Positions 36,508 through 44,888 of a DNA stretch of 64,000 bases are shown piece after piece. The first letter of the stretch is position 1; the number at the start of each line of letters is the position of its first letter. The stretch lies in the NCBI RefSeq assembly GCF_021390495.1, contig NZ_JAJEJP010000002.1:2790001-2854000 (forward strand), in the 5' to 3' direction. The DNA is from Paraburkholderia sp. ZP32-5. Lineage in GTDB: Bacteria; Pseudomonadota; Gammaproteobacteria; Burkholderiales; Burkholderiaceae. The notes under the pieces were generated by a model. The model was not told the origin of the DNA, ran no database searches, and saw nothing but the letters and a program-made list of their open reading frames with translations. A program made the position numbers and the translations under genes.

Positions 36508-37257
36508 CTATCTTGCCGAAGATAGCAATCGCCCGATCCCGCTCTCCAACAACCCCGCGTTCGGCTTGGCCGGCGGCTTCGCGAAACTGCCGGCCGTTGG
36601 CCGGATCGGCTTCAGCCTGGCGAGCGTCTCGGCCTGGCACACCGCGCTCGACACGCCATCGACGACCGGCACCGACAGTTCGCCCGCCACTTCGCGCGCA
36701 AGCCCCGCGAGCGGCGCGCCCGCGAGAATCAGCACGTCCGCGCCGTCCTGCTCGACCGCCTCGCGGCTCAGTTCGACGAGCCGCGCGCCGTGATCCCGCT
36801 GCACCGTCGACGGATCGCGCAGCGGGCGGTCCAGATGGCGGATGCCCGAGAGCCGGCCGAGCATGCCGTAGCGAGCGATGCATTCGCGATACCAGGCCGT
36901 GATGCGCCGCGAAATCGCGATGATGCAGATACGCTGGCCCATCTGCGCGGCGGTCATCAGCGCGGCCTCGGTCATGCCGACCACCGGCACGTCGAGCACC
37001 TCGCGCAGCTCCAGCAGCCCCGGATCGCCGAATGCCGCCACCACTAGCGCGTCGTAGCTGCCATACCGCTCGCCCGCGATGGTGGCGGTCGCATGCGCGC
37101 CGAGCAGCGCCTCGAAACGCGTCTCGATGTACGCGACGCCGCTCGCCGCGGTCGCCATCTCGATGTGCGTGTCGGCGTGCGCGACCCGGCGCGCCTCGGT
37201 TTCGATCAGCTCGGTGACGCCCGGCGTGATGTTCGGATTGACGATCAGCAGATTCAT
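36508..37257 (-). CDS. Asp/Glu/hydantoin racemase superfamily protein lacking both catalytic cysteines
   Basis: A 249-residue protein with the hydantoin-racemase layout: LLIVNPNI at the N-terminus, AFGDPGLLELRE in the middle and LAGAPLAGLAREVAGELSVPVVDGV late. In hydantoin racemases a Cys precedes FGDPG, and a second Cys lies in a GCAGM-type motif. Here these positions are A75 and G180. Two-base racemisation is therefore unlikely, and the protein may be a lyase, an isomerase of another kind, or a binding protein. It follows gntR by 13 bp. The ATG at 37257 is well placed. Confidence 0.78.
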   Translation of the reverse strand: MNLLIVNPNITPGVTELIETEARRVAHADTHIEMATAASGVAYIETRFEALLGAHATATIAGERYGSYDALVVAAFGDPGLLELREVLDVPVVGMTEAALMTAAQMGQRICIIAISRRITAWYRECIARYGMLGRLSGIRHLDRPLRDPSTVQRDHGARLVELSREAVEQDGADVLILAGAPLAGLAREVAGELSVPVVDGVSSAVCQAETLARLKPIRPTAGSFAKPPAKPNAGLLESGIGRLLSSAR

Positions 37258-37270
37258 GGCGAGTCCGTAA

Positions 37271-37999
37271 TTAGCCGAAGATTGCGGACAGATCGACTTC
37301 CGCGTCTTCGGGCAGCGATAGATCAAGCGTCGCTTCGATATGGTCGAGATGACCGACGGCCGCGGCGATCGCCCCTTCCAGATCGCCCTTCTGCATCAGT
37401 TCGATGATCTCGGTGTGCTCGTGATTTGGACATGCGGGCACGTTCGGCGAATCGAACAGCAGGATGATCAGGCACGTCAGCGACGCCAGTTCGCGCATCA
37501 GTCTCGTGAGCGGCGGGCTCGCCACCATTTCCGCGATCAGCAGATGAAACTCTCCCGACAGCCGGATCACCGCATGCTTGTCGCCCTTGTCGCGCGCCGC
37601 GCGTTCTTTCGCGACGTGTGCGTGCAGGCGGAGGAAATCGTCGGGATTGGCGCGTTCGACCAGCGTGCGGATCAGCGCCGGCTCCAGAATGCGACGCGCC
37701 TGGAAAATGTGCCGCGCGTCCTGCACCGACGGACTCGCGATGAACGCGCCGCGGTTCGGAATGGTCGTGACGATACCTTCGTGCGTGAGCCGCGCGAGCA
37801 CCTTGCGGATGCGCGTGCGATTGGTCCTGAACACGCTGGCGAGCTTTTCTTCGACGAGCCTGGTTCCCGGAATCAACCGGTGCTCCATGACGGCGGTCAG
37901 GATGCGCTCGTAAATCGGATCGGCGTGATCGTCGACGCCGAGGATCTGTCGGGTACTGCGCGTCCTGCGCACTCGCGGGGTCTCTTTCTCGGTCAACAC
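37271..37999 (-). CDS. GntR-family regulator of the cyclic-amide-type cluster
   Basis: GntR winged helix (YERILTAVMEHRLIPGTRL, TRIRKVLARLTHEGIVTTIPNRGAF) plus FCD effector domain, 242 residues from the chosen GTG. AAGGA lies 8 nt before this GTG. The longer reading from a TTG at 38032 has no ribosome site and would overlap an inverted repeat. It is divergent from the ABC/enzyme operon at 38343. TTGTCACAA boxes occur on both sides of the intergenic region, so it probably regulates both units. Confidence 0.83.
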   Translation of the reverse strand: MLTEKETPRVRRTRSTRQILGVDDHADPIYERILTAVMEHRLIPGTRLVEEKLASVFRTNRTRIRKVLARLTHEGIVTTIPNRGAFIASPSVQDARHIFQARRILEPALIRTLVERANPDDFLRLHAHVAKERAARDKGDKHAVIRLSGEFHLLIAEMVASPPLTRLMRELASLTCLIILLFDSPNVPACPNHEHTEIIELMQKGDLEGAIAAAVGHLDHIEATLDLSLPEDAEVDLSAIFG

Positions 38000-38021
38000 G
38001 CTCGATGTCCTTGCTACTTCA

Positions 38022-38060
38022 TTTTGTGTCAATGTGATTCTAGATTGTCACAACACAAAA
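38022..38060. promoter_or_regulatory. candidate GntR operator near gntR
   Basis: TTTTGTGT (38022-38029) and ACACAAAA (38053-38060) form an 8-bp inverted repeat. TTGTCACAA (38045-38053) lies within it and recurs twice in the operon promoter at 38298-38327. Confidence 0.55.
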
Positions 38061-38297
38061 CGGAACTTCTGAATTTGCACCACCGATGTTCGCGAGCACC
38101 ACCGCAGCGCGGCTTCGCTCGGTAAACGCACGAGATGAGTGCCGCGGTCGCCAGCGTCCGTCATCCAGTGCGGTCCATCGAGCGTTTGCCCGCCTGCCGC
38201 GCACCTTGCCGCAAGGCATTCGTCATCGGCGTTCACGCCTTCCCAAGCAGGAAGGCCGGCTATCGAGATCCATCTATTGGCACAGCAGTTGCTTTAT

Positions 38298-38327
38298 TTG
38301 TCACAAATTCAAATTATTTTGTGACAA
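38298..38327. promoter_or_regulatory. candidate GntR operator pair at the ABC/enzyme operon
   Basis: TTGTCACAAA (38298-38307) and TTTGTGACAA (38318-38327) are a perfect 10-bp inverted repeat with centres 20 bp apart (two helical turns). It ends 15 bp before the binding-protein start codon. Each arm contains the TTGTCACAA element also found near gntR. The region from 38061 to 38297 shows no gene. Confidence 0.65.
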
Positions 38328-38342
38328 TACGGAGCTTCTTCG

Positions 38343-39383
38343 ATGCAATTTGTCCGCCTGTCTCTCGCCACCCTGAAGCGCGCCGCCCGCACGCTCGTCG
38401 CGCCCATCATGGTGGCCGCCGCGTTCTTGCCTGTCGCCGCTCACGCCAGGGACGCCGAACCCGTCAAGCTCGGCTATGCAAAATGCGCGCACTGCACGCC
38501 ATTGTCGCTAACGCCGCAGTACGCCACCGGCGTCAAGCTCTCGGCGATATCGTTCAACACCGGCAACGACGTGCTGACCGCGCTGCTGTCCAAAAGTATC
38601 GACGTCGCGCAGGTCACCTACCTACACTACGTGACCGCGCTCGACAAAGGCTTCAAGGTGGTCGCTGTCTCCGGCCAGATCAACGGCGGCTCGCAGATCC
38701 TGATCGCCAACGATCTGCCGGTGCAGCCCGGCGACTGGGACGGCCTGAAGAAGCTGATCATGCAGTACAAAAAGGACGGCAAGCCGTTCCGCGTCGCCGC
38801 TTCGCGCGGCAACGCGCAGGATATTCACATGCGCGGCGCGTTCCTCACGCACGGCATCGACATCAACAAGGACGTGCAGTTCGTCAACATCCCGAACCCG
38901 TCCGATCACGTGCAGGCGCTGCGCCGCGGCGAGGTCGAACTGATCACCTCCGTTGAGCCGTTCGCCACGCAGATCCGCGACGTGAAGGCCGCGAAGTTCT
39001 TCGCGTTCCCGTACGACCAGGCCGCCGGCAAGCTGACCAACCTGATCGTCACGCGGCCGGATGTGATCGAGGACAATCCGCAGGGCGTGCTCGAAACGGT
39101 GCGCGCGATCGTCAAGGTCGATGATCTGATGGCGTCGAACAAGCCGCTGTTCATCGACACGATCCAGAAGGTGACGGGCCTCGACAGGACCATCGCCGCG
39201 GGCGCCGTCGACAACCTCGATCCGGACTACAGGATGTACCGTACTTCGGCGGTCGCGATCGCGAAGATGATGCACGACCTGAAGTACGTGAACTCGGATG
39301 TCAGCGATGCGGTGCAGAAGAATCTCGACTACAGCTTCCTCGAGAAAGTGACCGGCAAGCCGAAGACGCAACTGGGCTACTGA
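38343..39383 (+). CDS. NitT/TauT-type ABC substrate-binding protein
   Basis: A 346-residue periplasmic binding protein with a signal peptide (residues 1-36, ending VAAHARDA) and the NMT1/SsuA-like fold (SFNTGNDVLTALLSKSIDVAQVTYLHY). The family imports nitrate, taurine, sulfonates, pyrimidines such as the ThiY substrate, and other small ring compounds. The mature N-terminus has a C48-A-H-C51 motif not usual in the family, possibly a disulfide or metal site. First gene of the operon; a GGAG lies before the ATG. Ligand unknown. Confidence 0.85.
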   Translation: MQFVRLSLATLKRAARTLVAPIMVAAAFLPVAAHARDAEPVKLGYAKCAHCTPLSLTPQYATGVKLSAISFNTGNDVLTALLSKSIDVAQVTYLHYVTALDKGFKVVAVSGQINGGSQILIANDLPVQPGDWDGLKKLIMQYKKDGKPFRVAASRGNAQDIHMRGAFLTHGIDINKDVQFVNIPNPSDHVQALRRGEVELITSVEPFATQIRDVKAAKFFAFPYDQAAGKLTNLIVTRPDVIEDNPQGVLETVRAIVKVDDLMASNKPLFIDTIQKVTGLDRTIAAGAVDNLDPDYRMYRTSAVAIAKMMHDLKYVNSDVSDAVQKNLDYSFLEKVTGKPKTQLGY

Positions 39384-39395
39384 CAGGAAATCGCA

Positions 39396-40217
39396 ATGGC
39401 ATCCCTGTCCTCGTCACGTCTTTACCGGCGCATCGAGCGCGGCATCGTGCCGGTGCTGCTGCTTGCCGGCTGGGAAGCGTTCTCGCGCTCCGGCATCCTG
39501 CCGGCGGCGCTGCTGCCCGCGCCGTCGCAGGTGCTGATCGCGTGGGCCGACTGGATCTTCTCCACCGACGGCAACACGCAGACCTACTCCGGCCACTGGC
39601 TCTTCGACATCGCCGCGAGTGCGGGCCGCGTGTTCGCGGGTTTCGGCATCGCCACCGTGCTGGGCGTGGCGATCGGCATGGCGATCGGCTGGTCGCGCGC
39701 GGTCGAATCGCTGGTCGAGCCGACCTTGCAGACGCTGCGCCCGATCCCGCCGGTGTCGTGGATCCCGCTCGCGATCATCTGGTTCGGCATCGCCAACAAA
39801 CCGGCGATTTTTCTCGTGTTCATGGGCTCGTTCTTTCCAGTCCTGCTGTCCACCATCCACGGCGTGAAAACCTGCGACCGCAATCTGCTGCGCGCGGGTG
39901 CGATGACCGGCGGCACGCCCAGCATGTTGTTGCGGCACATCGTGTTTCCGGCCGCGCTGCCGAGCATCTTCTCCGGCCTGCGTATCGCGATCGGTTCGGC
40001 GTGGATGCTGACCGTGACCGCCGAAATGGTGGCGGTGAAGAGCGGCGTCGGCTACGTGCTGTGGGATTCGTATTACTTCCTGCGTTACGACATCGTGATC
40101 GCGTCGATGGTCAGCATCGGGCTGCTCGGCTACGTCAGCGACTGGGCGATCAAGCAGATCGCTGCCCGCGCGCTGCGCTGGCAGCACGGTTCCACCTTGC
40201 AGGCACGCGGAGGTTAG
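39396..40217 (+). CDS. NitT/TauT-type ABC permease
   Basis: A 273-residue inner-membrane permease with six predicted helices. The cytoplasmic loop [38 protein letters not shown] is the EAA motif of the SsuC/TauC/ThiX group. It lies 12 bp after the binding-protein gene and 4 bp before the ATPase gene. Confidence 0.92.
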   Translation: MASLSSSRLYRRIERGIVPVLLLAGWEAFSRSGILPAALLPAPSQVLIAWADWIFSTDGNTQTYSGHWLFDIAASAGRVFAGFGIATVLGVAIGMAIGWSRAVESLVEPTLQTLRPIPPVSWIPLAIIWFGIANKPAIFLVFMGSFFPVLLSTIHGVKTCDRNLLRAGAMTGGTPSMLLRHIVFPAALPSIFSGLRIAIGSAWMLTVTAEMVAVKSGVGYVLWDSYYFLRYDIVIASMVSIGLLGYVSDWAIKQIAARALRWQHGSTLQARGG

Positions 40218-40221
40218 GCAC

Positions 40222-40992
40222 ATGGCACTCATTACCGTCGACGGCGTGTCGCGCACGTTCGAAGACAGCAAACGCAAGCAGACCGTGATTGCGCTCGACA
40301 ACGTGAGCCTGAAGGTCGAGCGCAACGAATTCTTGTGCCTGCTCGGCCCGAGCGGCTGCGGCAAGTCGACCCTACTGAATTTGATCGCCGGCTTCGACAA
40401 GCCGTCGTCGGGCACCGTCAGCGTCGGCGGATCGGTGGTCACGCAGCCGGGCGCCGATCGCGGCGTCGTGTTCCAGCAGGCCAACCTGATGCCTTGGCTG
40501 CCGGTCTGGGAAAACGTCGCGTTCCATCTGAAGATGCGCGGCGTCGCGAAAGCGGAGCGGCGCGAGCGCGCGCAACGCTACATCGCGATGGTCGGGCTGA
40601 AGGGCTTCGAAAATCACTTTCCGAGCGAACTGTCCGGCGGTATGAACCAGCGCGTCGGCATCGCGCGGGCGCTCCTGATGAATCCCGAAGTGATCCTGAT
40701 GGACGAGCCGTTCGGCGCGCTCGACGAGCAGACGAAGATGGACATGCACGCCGAGCTGATCCGCATCTGGCGCGAGAGCCGCAGCACGATCGTGTTCGTC
40801 ACGCACGGCATCGACGAATCGCTTGCGCTGGGCACGCACGTCGCGGTGATGTCGGCGCGGCCGGGACGCATCCGCGAACTGATCCCCATTGAACTCGACC
40901 GCCCGCGCGATCCGACCGGCGCCGCCTTCAACGATTACAAGCGCCACATCCTGTCGCTGCTGCGCCCGGAAACGGTCACGGAGACGGCCTGA
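40222..40992 (+). CDS. NitT/TauT-type ABC ATPase
   Basis: A 256-residue ATPase: Walker [15 protein letters not shown]-loop [10 protein letters not shown], signature [13 protein letters not shown], Walker [17 protein letters not shown]-loop VTHGIDE, the last with the Gly common to the SsuB/TauB group. It completes the importer. Its TGA stop is 1 bp before the ATG of the epimerase-like gene, so the importer and enzymes are translationally linked. Confidence 0.93.
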   Translation: MALITVDGVSRTFEDSKRKQTVIALDNVSLKVERNEFLCLLGPSGCGKSTLLNLIAGFDKPSSGTVSVGGSVVTQPGADRGVVFQQANLMPWLPVWENVAFHLKMRGVAKAERRERAQRYIAMVGLKGFENHFPSELSGGMNQRVGIARALLMNPEVILMDEPFGALDEQTKMDMHAELIRIWRESRSTIVFVTHGIDESLALGTHVAVMSARPGRIRELIPIELDRPRDPTGAAFNDYKRHILSLLRPETVTETA

Positions 40993-40993
40993 C

Positions 40994-41974
40994 ATGACGG
41001 TGTTCATCACGGGCAGCAGCGGTTTCGTCGGCCTCGCGCTGACCGAGCATCTGCTCGCGCGCGGCGACACGGTGATCGGCTTCGATCGCCATCCGCCGCG
41101 CGAATCCGCCTGCCGCGCATTCGCCGCGCTGCCGGGCCGCTTCGTGCCGCTGACCGGCGACGTCCGCGACGCCGACGCGCTCGAAGCGGCGATGCGCGCG
41201 CACCGGCCGTCGCGGCTCGTCACGCTCGCGGCAATCACCGCCGACGCGCAGCGCGAGCGCGCCATGCCGCAGACGATCTTCGAAGTCAACGTGGGCGGCG
41301 TGCTGGCTGCGCTGCACGCCGCGTCGCGCAGCGGCGGCATCGGCCGCGTGGTGCACATCAGTTCCGGCTCGGTCTACGGCGAAAGCGGCCGCGACCATGC
41401 GCGTCGGCTCGTCGAAGAAATCACGCCGCTCGCGCCCGAGGGCCTGTACGGCATATCCAAGCGCGCCGCCGAAGACGCCGCCCGGCGGATCGCCGGGCTT
41501 TACGGTCTGCCGCTGACCATCGGCCGGCTCGGCACCTGTTTCGGTCCGTGGGAAGCGGACAGCGGCGTGCGCGACACGTTGAGCGCGCCCTTGCAGGTGC
41601 TCGAATGCACGCGCCGTGGCGACACCGCGATCCTGCCGCGCGCGCACCGCCGCGACTGGCTGTACGTGCGCGACGCCGCCGCGGCGATCGTCGCGCTGCT
41701 CGATACGCCGGCGCTCGCGCACGACCTGTACAACCTCGCGGCCGGTTTCGCATGGAGCGTCGTTGACTGGTGCGAGCGGCTCGCCGCGCGCGATCCGCGT
41801 ATCGCGTGGCGCATCGCGTCACCGGACGACACGCCGAACATCGACTACTACGCACCGTACGATCGCGCGCCGATGGACATCGCACGCCTCGTCGCTGATA
41901 CGCCCTTCGTGCCGCACTTCGATCTCGCGCACGCCGAAGCCGATTTCCACCGCTGGCTCGATACCCCGACATGA
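40994..41974 (+). CDS. NAD-dependent epimerase/dehydratase family protein
   Basis: A 326-residue extended short-chain dehydrogenase. GSSGFVGLALTEHLLARG binds NAD, VVHISSGSVYGE holds the Ser, and YGISK supplies the Tyr/Lys pair. Related enzymes include nucleotide-sugar epimerases and acid dehydrogenases such as D-erythronate dehydrogenase. The absence of sugar-nucleotide genes here favours a small-molecule dehydrogenase (inference). The ATG at 40994 is one base after the ATPase stop, and the 3' end overlaps the SDR gene by 4 bp. Confidence 0.8.
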   Translation: MTVFITGSSGFVGLALTEHLLARGDTVIGFDRHPPRESACRAFAALPGRFVPLTGDVRDADALEAAMRAHRPSRLVTLAAITADAQRERAMPQTIFEVNVGGVLAALHAASRSGGIGRVVHISSGSVYGESGRDHARRLVEEITPLAPEGLYGISKRAAEDAARRIAGLYGLPLTIGRLGTCFGPWEADSGVRDTLSAPLQVLECTRRGDTAILPRAHRRDWLYVRDAAAAIVALLDTPALAHDLYNLAAGFAWSVVDWCERLAARDPRIAWRIASPDDTPNIDYYAPYDRAPMDIARLVADTPFVPHFDLAHAEADFHRWLDTPT

Positions 41975-42777
41975 CGACGACGCCCGCTCCCTACTCCGCC
42001 GCGAGCCTCGCGATGGACGGCAAGGTCTGCATCGTGACCGGCGCCGCCTCCGGCATCGGCCGCGCAATCGCGCGCCAGCTCGCGGCCAACGGCGCGCGCG
42101 TGGTGATCGCCGACGTGACCGACACGGTCATCGAAGGCGGCGAACCGACCGCCACGCTGATCGAACGCGACGGCGGCCACGCGTACGCGATCGCCACCGA
42201 TGTCAGCGACACCGCGCAGGTGGACGCGCTGATCGCGCGGACGGTCGAGCGTTTCGGGCATCTCGACGTACTGGTCAACAACGCCTGCATCCGCCACGCG
42301 CGGCCCCTGCTCGATCTCGACGAAGCCGACTGGCAACGCGTGATCGACGTGAATCTGGGCGGCGTGTATCGATGCTGCCGCGCAGCCGTGCGCCAGATGA
42401 TCGCGCAGCCGGACATCGGCGGCGTGCGCGGACGCATCGTCAATCTGTCGTCGCAGCACGGCATGATCGCCGCGCCAGGCGATCTCGCGTACGGCGCCAG
42501 CAAGGCCGCCATCGATTACCTGACGCGACAGATCGCCACCGACTATGCGCCGCAAGGCATCGTCTGCAACGCGGTCGCGCCGGGCAAGATCCAGACCGGC
42601 GCGGGCGGCCGCGCGCTCGATCCGGACGTGCTCGAGCGCGCCACGCGCCGCACGCCGTGGCCGCGTCTCGGCGACCCCGACGACGTCGCGCGCGCGGTGC
42701 TGTTTCTCGCCAGCGACCTCTCGACCTTCACCACCGGCGCCACGCTGATGGTCGACGGCGGCTGGATGGCCGCATGA
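41971..42777 (+). CDS. short-chain dehydrogenase/reductase
   Basis: A 268-residue classical SDR: TGAASGIGRAIARQLAANGA for the cofactor, NNACIRHARP, catalytic Ser in IVNLSSQHG, YGASK for Tyr/Lys, and the C-terminal FTTGATLMVDGGW. It would oxidise or reduce an alcohol/ketone intermediate of the pathway. Start and stop overlap its neighbours by 4 bp each (ATGA). Confidence 0.88.
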   Translation: MTTTPAPYSAASLAMDGKVCIVTGAASGIGRAIARQLAANGARVVIADVTDTVIEGGEPTATLIERDGGHAYAIATDVSDTAQVDALIARTVERFGHLDVLVNNACIRHARPLLDLDEADWQRVIDVNLGGVYRCCRAAVRQMIAQPDIGGVRGRIVNLSSQHGMIAAPGDLAYGASKAAIDYLTRQIATDYAPQGIVCNAVAPGKIQTGAGGRALDPDVLERATRRTPWPRLGDPDDVARAVLFLASDLSTFTTGATLMVDGGWMAA

Positions 42778-44165
42778 CGCCGACGCAAGCCCCACCCCCG
42801 CTCGATCTGCTGATCACCGACGCGACGCTCGTCGACGCGGACGGCGTGGCCCGGCAGGCGGCGCTCGGCATTCGCGGACCGCGGATCGCCTGGCTGGGCG
42901 AATCGTCGCAACAGGCAGCGCCGTTGCCGACAGCGGCGCGCGTGCTGTCGCTGCCCGACCGCGTGATCGTCCCTGGCTTCGTCAATGCGCACTATCACGC
43001 GGGCCTCAATTTCGCGCGCGGCGTCGCGCCCGATTGCGGCTTCGCGCCGTCGTATACGCCGGGGCTGCCGCAGGCGTCGTGGCTCGAACCGGACGAAGCG
43101 TGGGCGCTGTCGCGGCTCGGTGCGCTCGAAGCGCTGCGCGCGGGCTGCACGACGCTCGTCGACAGCTTCGTGCACGCCGAATCGACGATCGAAGGCATCG
43201 CGCAAACCGGGGTGCGCGTGTTCGCGAGTCAGCGTCTGGCCGACGTCGATTTCGCGTCCGTGCTCGCGGGCGAGCGCCGCTTCGATCGCGCGCGCGGCGA
43301 GCGCCAGCTGGAACGCGCCGACGCGTTTGTGGCGCGCTGGGCCGGTCGCGCGAACGGCCGCATCCAGGCGCATCTGACCGCGCACGCGCCCGACACCTGC
43401 TCCGCCGATCTGCTGAAGGACATCGGCGCGCTCGCCTGTCGTCTGAACCTGCCGGTCAGCACGCATCTCGCGCAGAGCGCCGACGAAGTCGCATGGGTGC
43501 GCGCCACGCATGGCCGCTCGCCGGTCGAACTGCTCGACGACGTCGGTTTGCTCGACGCGCGGCTCCTCGCCGGCCACTGCATCCACGTCGACGACGGCGA
43601 CATCGGGCGCCTCGGCAGAAGCGGCGCGCACGTCGTGCATATTCCGCTCGGCAACGCGATGTCCGGCCGCATTGCGCCGACCCGCCGCCTTGCCGACGCG
43701 GGCGCGCCGCTCAGCCTCGCCACCGACACGATGCACGGCGACATGCTCGAAGCAATGCGCTGGGCGCTGGCAATGGGCCGGCTGCAAAGCGGCGCCATCG
43801 ATCCCGCCTGGCAGCCGCGCGACGTGCTGGCGATGGCGACGCGCAACGGTGCCGACGCGCTCGGCTGGGGCGCGCGCCTCGGCCGTCTCGCCGTCGGGCA
43901 ACTCGCCGATCTCACGATCGTCGATACGCGCCGCCCGCACCTGACACCCTGCATCGACGCCGCCGCCCTGCTCGTGCACAACGCGAGCGGCGCGGACGTC
44001 GAAAGCGTGATCGTTGACGGCCGCTTCGTGATCGAAGCGGGCCGCGCGATCTGCGTCGACGAACACGCGATCCGCACCGAAGCCGAGCGCGTCTGCCGAG
44101 CCGTCTGGCGGCGCTGTCCGCAGCCGCTGCGCGCCTATCCACCCGTTTCTTCCAACCGACCATGA
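42774..44165 (+). CDS. amidohydrolase of the deaminase/chlorohydrolase (TrzA/SsnA) group
   Basis: A 463-residue metal-dependent hydrolase. The HxH metal pair is H73/H75 (VNAHYHAGLNF). Later ligands are in STHLAQSADEV, LAGHCIHVDDGDI and LATDTMHGDM (Asp). The C-terminal composite barrel ends with the family's LADLTIVDTRRPH and VIVDGRFVIEAGR. Relatives deaminate or dehalogenate N-heterocycles (guanine, 8-oxoguanine, cytosine, triazines). The real start is the ATG at 42774; the same frame is open far upstream inside the SDR and epimerase genes but is not coding there. Confidence 0.85.
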   Translation: MTPTQAPPPLDLLITDATLVDADGVARQAALGIRGPRIAWLGESSQQAAPLPTAARVLSLPDRVIVPGFVNAHYHAGLNFARGVAPDCGFAPSYTPGLPQASWLEPDEAWALSRLGALEALRAGCTTLVDSFVHAESTIEGIAQTGVRVFASQRLADVDFASVLAGERRFDRARGERQLERADAFVARWAGRANGRIQAHLTAHAPDTCSADLLKDIGALACRLNLPVSTHLAQSADEVAWVRATHGRSPVELLDDVGLLDARLLAGHCIHVDDGDIGRLGRSGAHVVHIPLGNAMSGRIAPTRRLADAGAPLSLATDTMHGDMLEAMRWALAMGRLQSGAIDPAWQPRDVLAMATRNGADALGWGARLGRLAVGQLADLTIVDTRRPHLTPCIDAAALLVHNASGADVESVIVDGRFVIEAGRAICVDEHAIRTEAERVCRAVWRRCPQPLRAYPPVSSNRP

Positions 44166-44887
44166 GCCGACGTCTGCGCCTTGGCGTTCTCACGCCATCC
44201 TCCAATACTTCGCTCGAACCGCTCACGCAGCGGCTCGTCGCGGGACTGCCGGAAGTCAGCGTGCATTTCGCACGCTTCTCCGTCACGCAGATCGCGCTCA
44301 GCGCCGACGCGCTCGGCCAGTTCCAGAGCGATCGCATTCTCGCCGCCGCGCGGCTGCTCGCCGATGCGCACGTCGACATCATCGGCTGGAGCGGCACCGC
44401 CGCGGGCTGGCTCGGCTTCGATCAGGACGTCGCGCTGTGCGAAGCGATCACCGGCGCGACCGGCGTGCCCGCGAGCACCTCGGTGCTGGCGCTCAATCGC
44501 GCGCTCGATGCGTACGGCGTGCGCCGTCTCGGGCTGGTGTCGCCGTATCTCGACGACGTGCAGTGCAGGATCGTCGACAACTACGCGGCGCTCGGCATCG
44601 ACGCGTCGTGCGAAAGCCATCTCGGCATTCAGGAGAATTTCGCCTTCGCGCTCGTCGACGAAGCGACGCTCGACCGCCAGGTGGCCGAGGTGGCGGTGGC
44701 GGGCGCGCAGGCGATCGCGACCTACTGCACCAATCTGTATGCCGCGCATCGCGTCGCGCATTGGGAACAGCAGCACGGCGTGCCGGTGTTCGACACGGTG
44801 ACGACCGTGGTGTGGGACATGTTGCGCCGTCTTGGCGTGGATACCCGCCGCATCGACGGCTGGGGCCGACTTCTGCAGGAAATCTGA
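44162..44887 (+). CDS. arylmalonate decarboxylase / maleate isomerase family protein
   Basis: A 241-residue member of the Asp/Glu racemase superfamily. Aligned by eye with arylmalonate decarboxylase, G78 (WSGTA) matches the Gly74 of that enzyme and C189 (ATYCTN) matches its single catalytic Cys188. Maleate isomerases and racemases have a second Cys at the first position, which is absent here. This points to decarboxylation of a malonate-like acid, or to a EutA-like role, rather than isomerisation (inference). It overlaps the amidohydrolase gene by 4 bp and is 1 bp from the dihydropyrimidinase gene. Confidence 0.75.
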   Translation: MSRRLRLGVLTPSSNTSLEPLTQRLVAGLPEVSVHFARFSVTQIALSADALGQFQSDRILAAARLLADAHVDIIGWSGTAAGWLGFDQDVALCEAITGATGVPASTSVLALNRALDAYGVRRLGLVSPYLDDVQCRIVDNYAALGIDASCESHLGIQENFAFALVDEATLDRQVAEVAVAGAQAIATYCTNLYAAHRVAHWEQQHGVPVFDTVTTVVWDMLRRLGVDTRRIDGWGRLLQEI

Positions 44888-44888
44888 T

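Noticed and set aside
36508..37257. annotation as an active hydantoin racemase
   Set aside because: Both catalytic cysteine positions are replaced (A75, G180), so the racemase function is not supported even though the fold is.
42543..44066. 507-codon minus-strand frame in the amidohydrolase gene
   Set aside because: The opposite strand encodes an amidohydrolase with all metal motifs; the minus frame has no domain.
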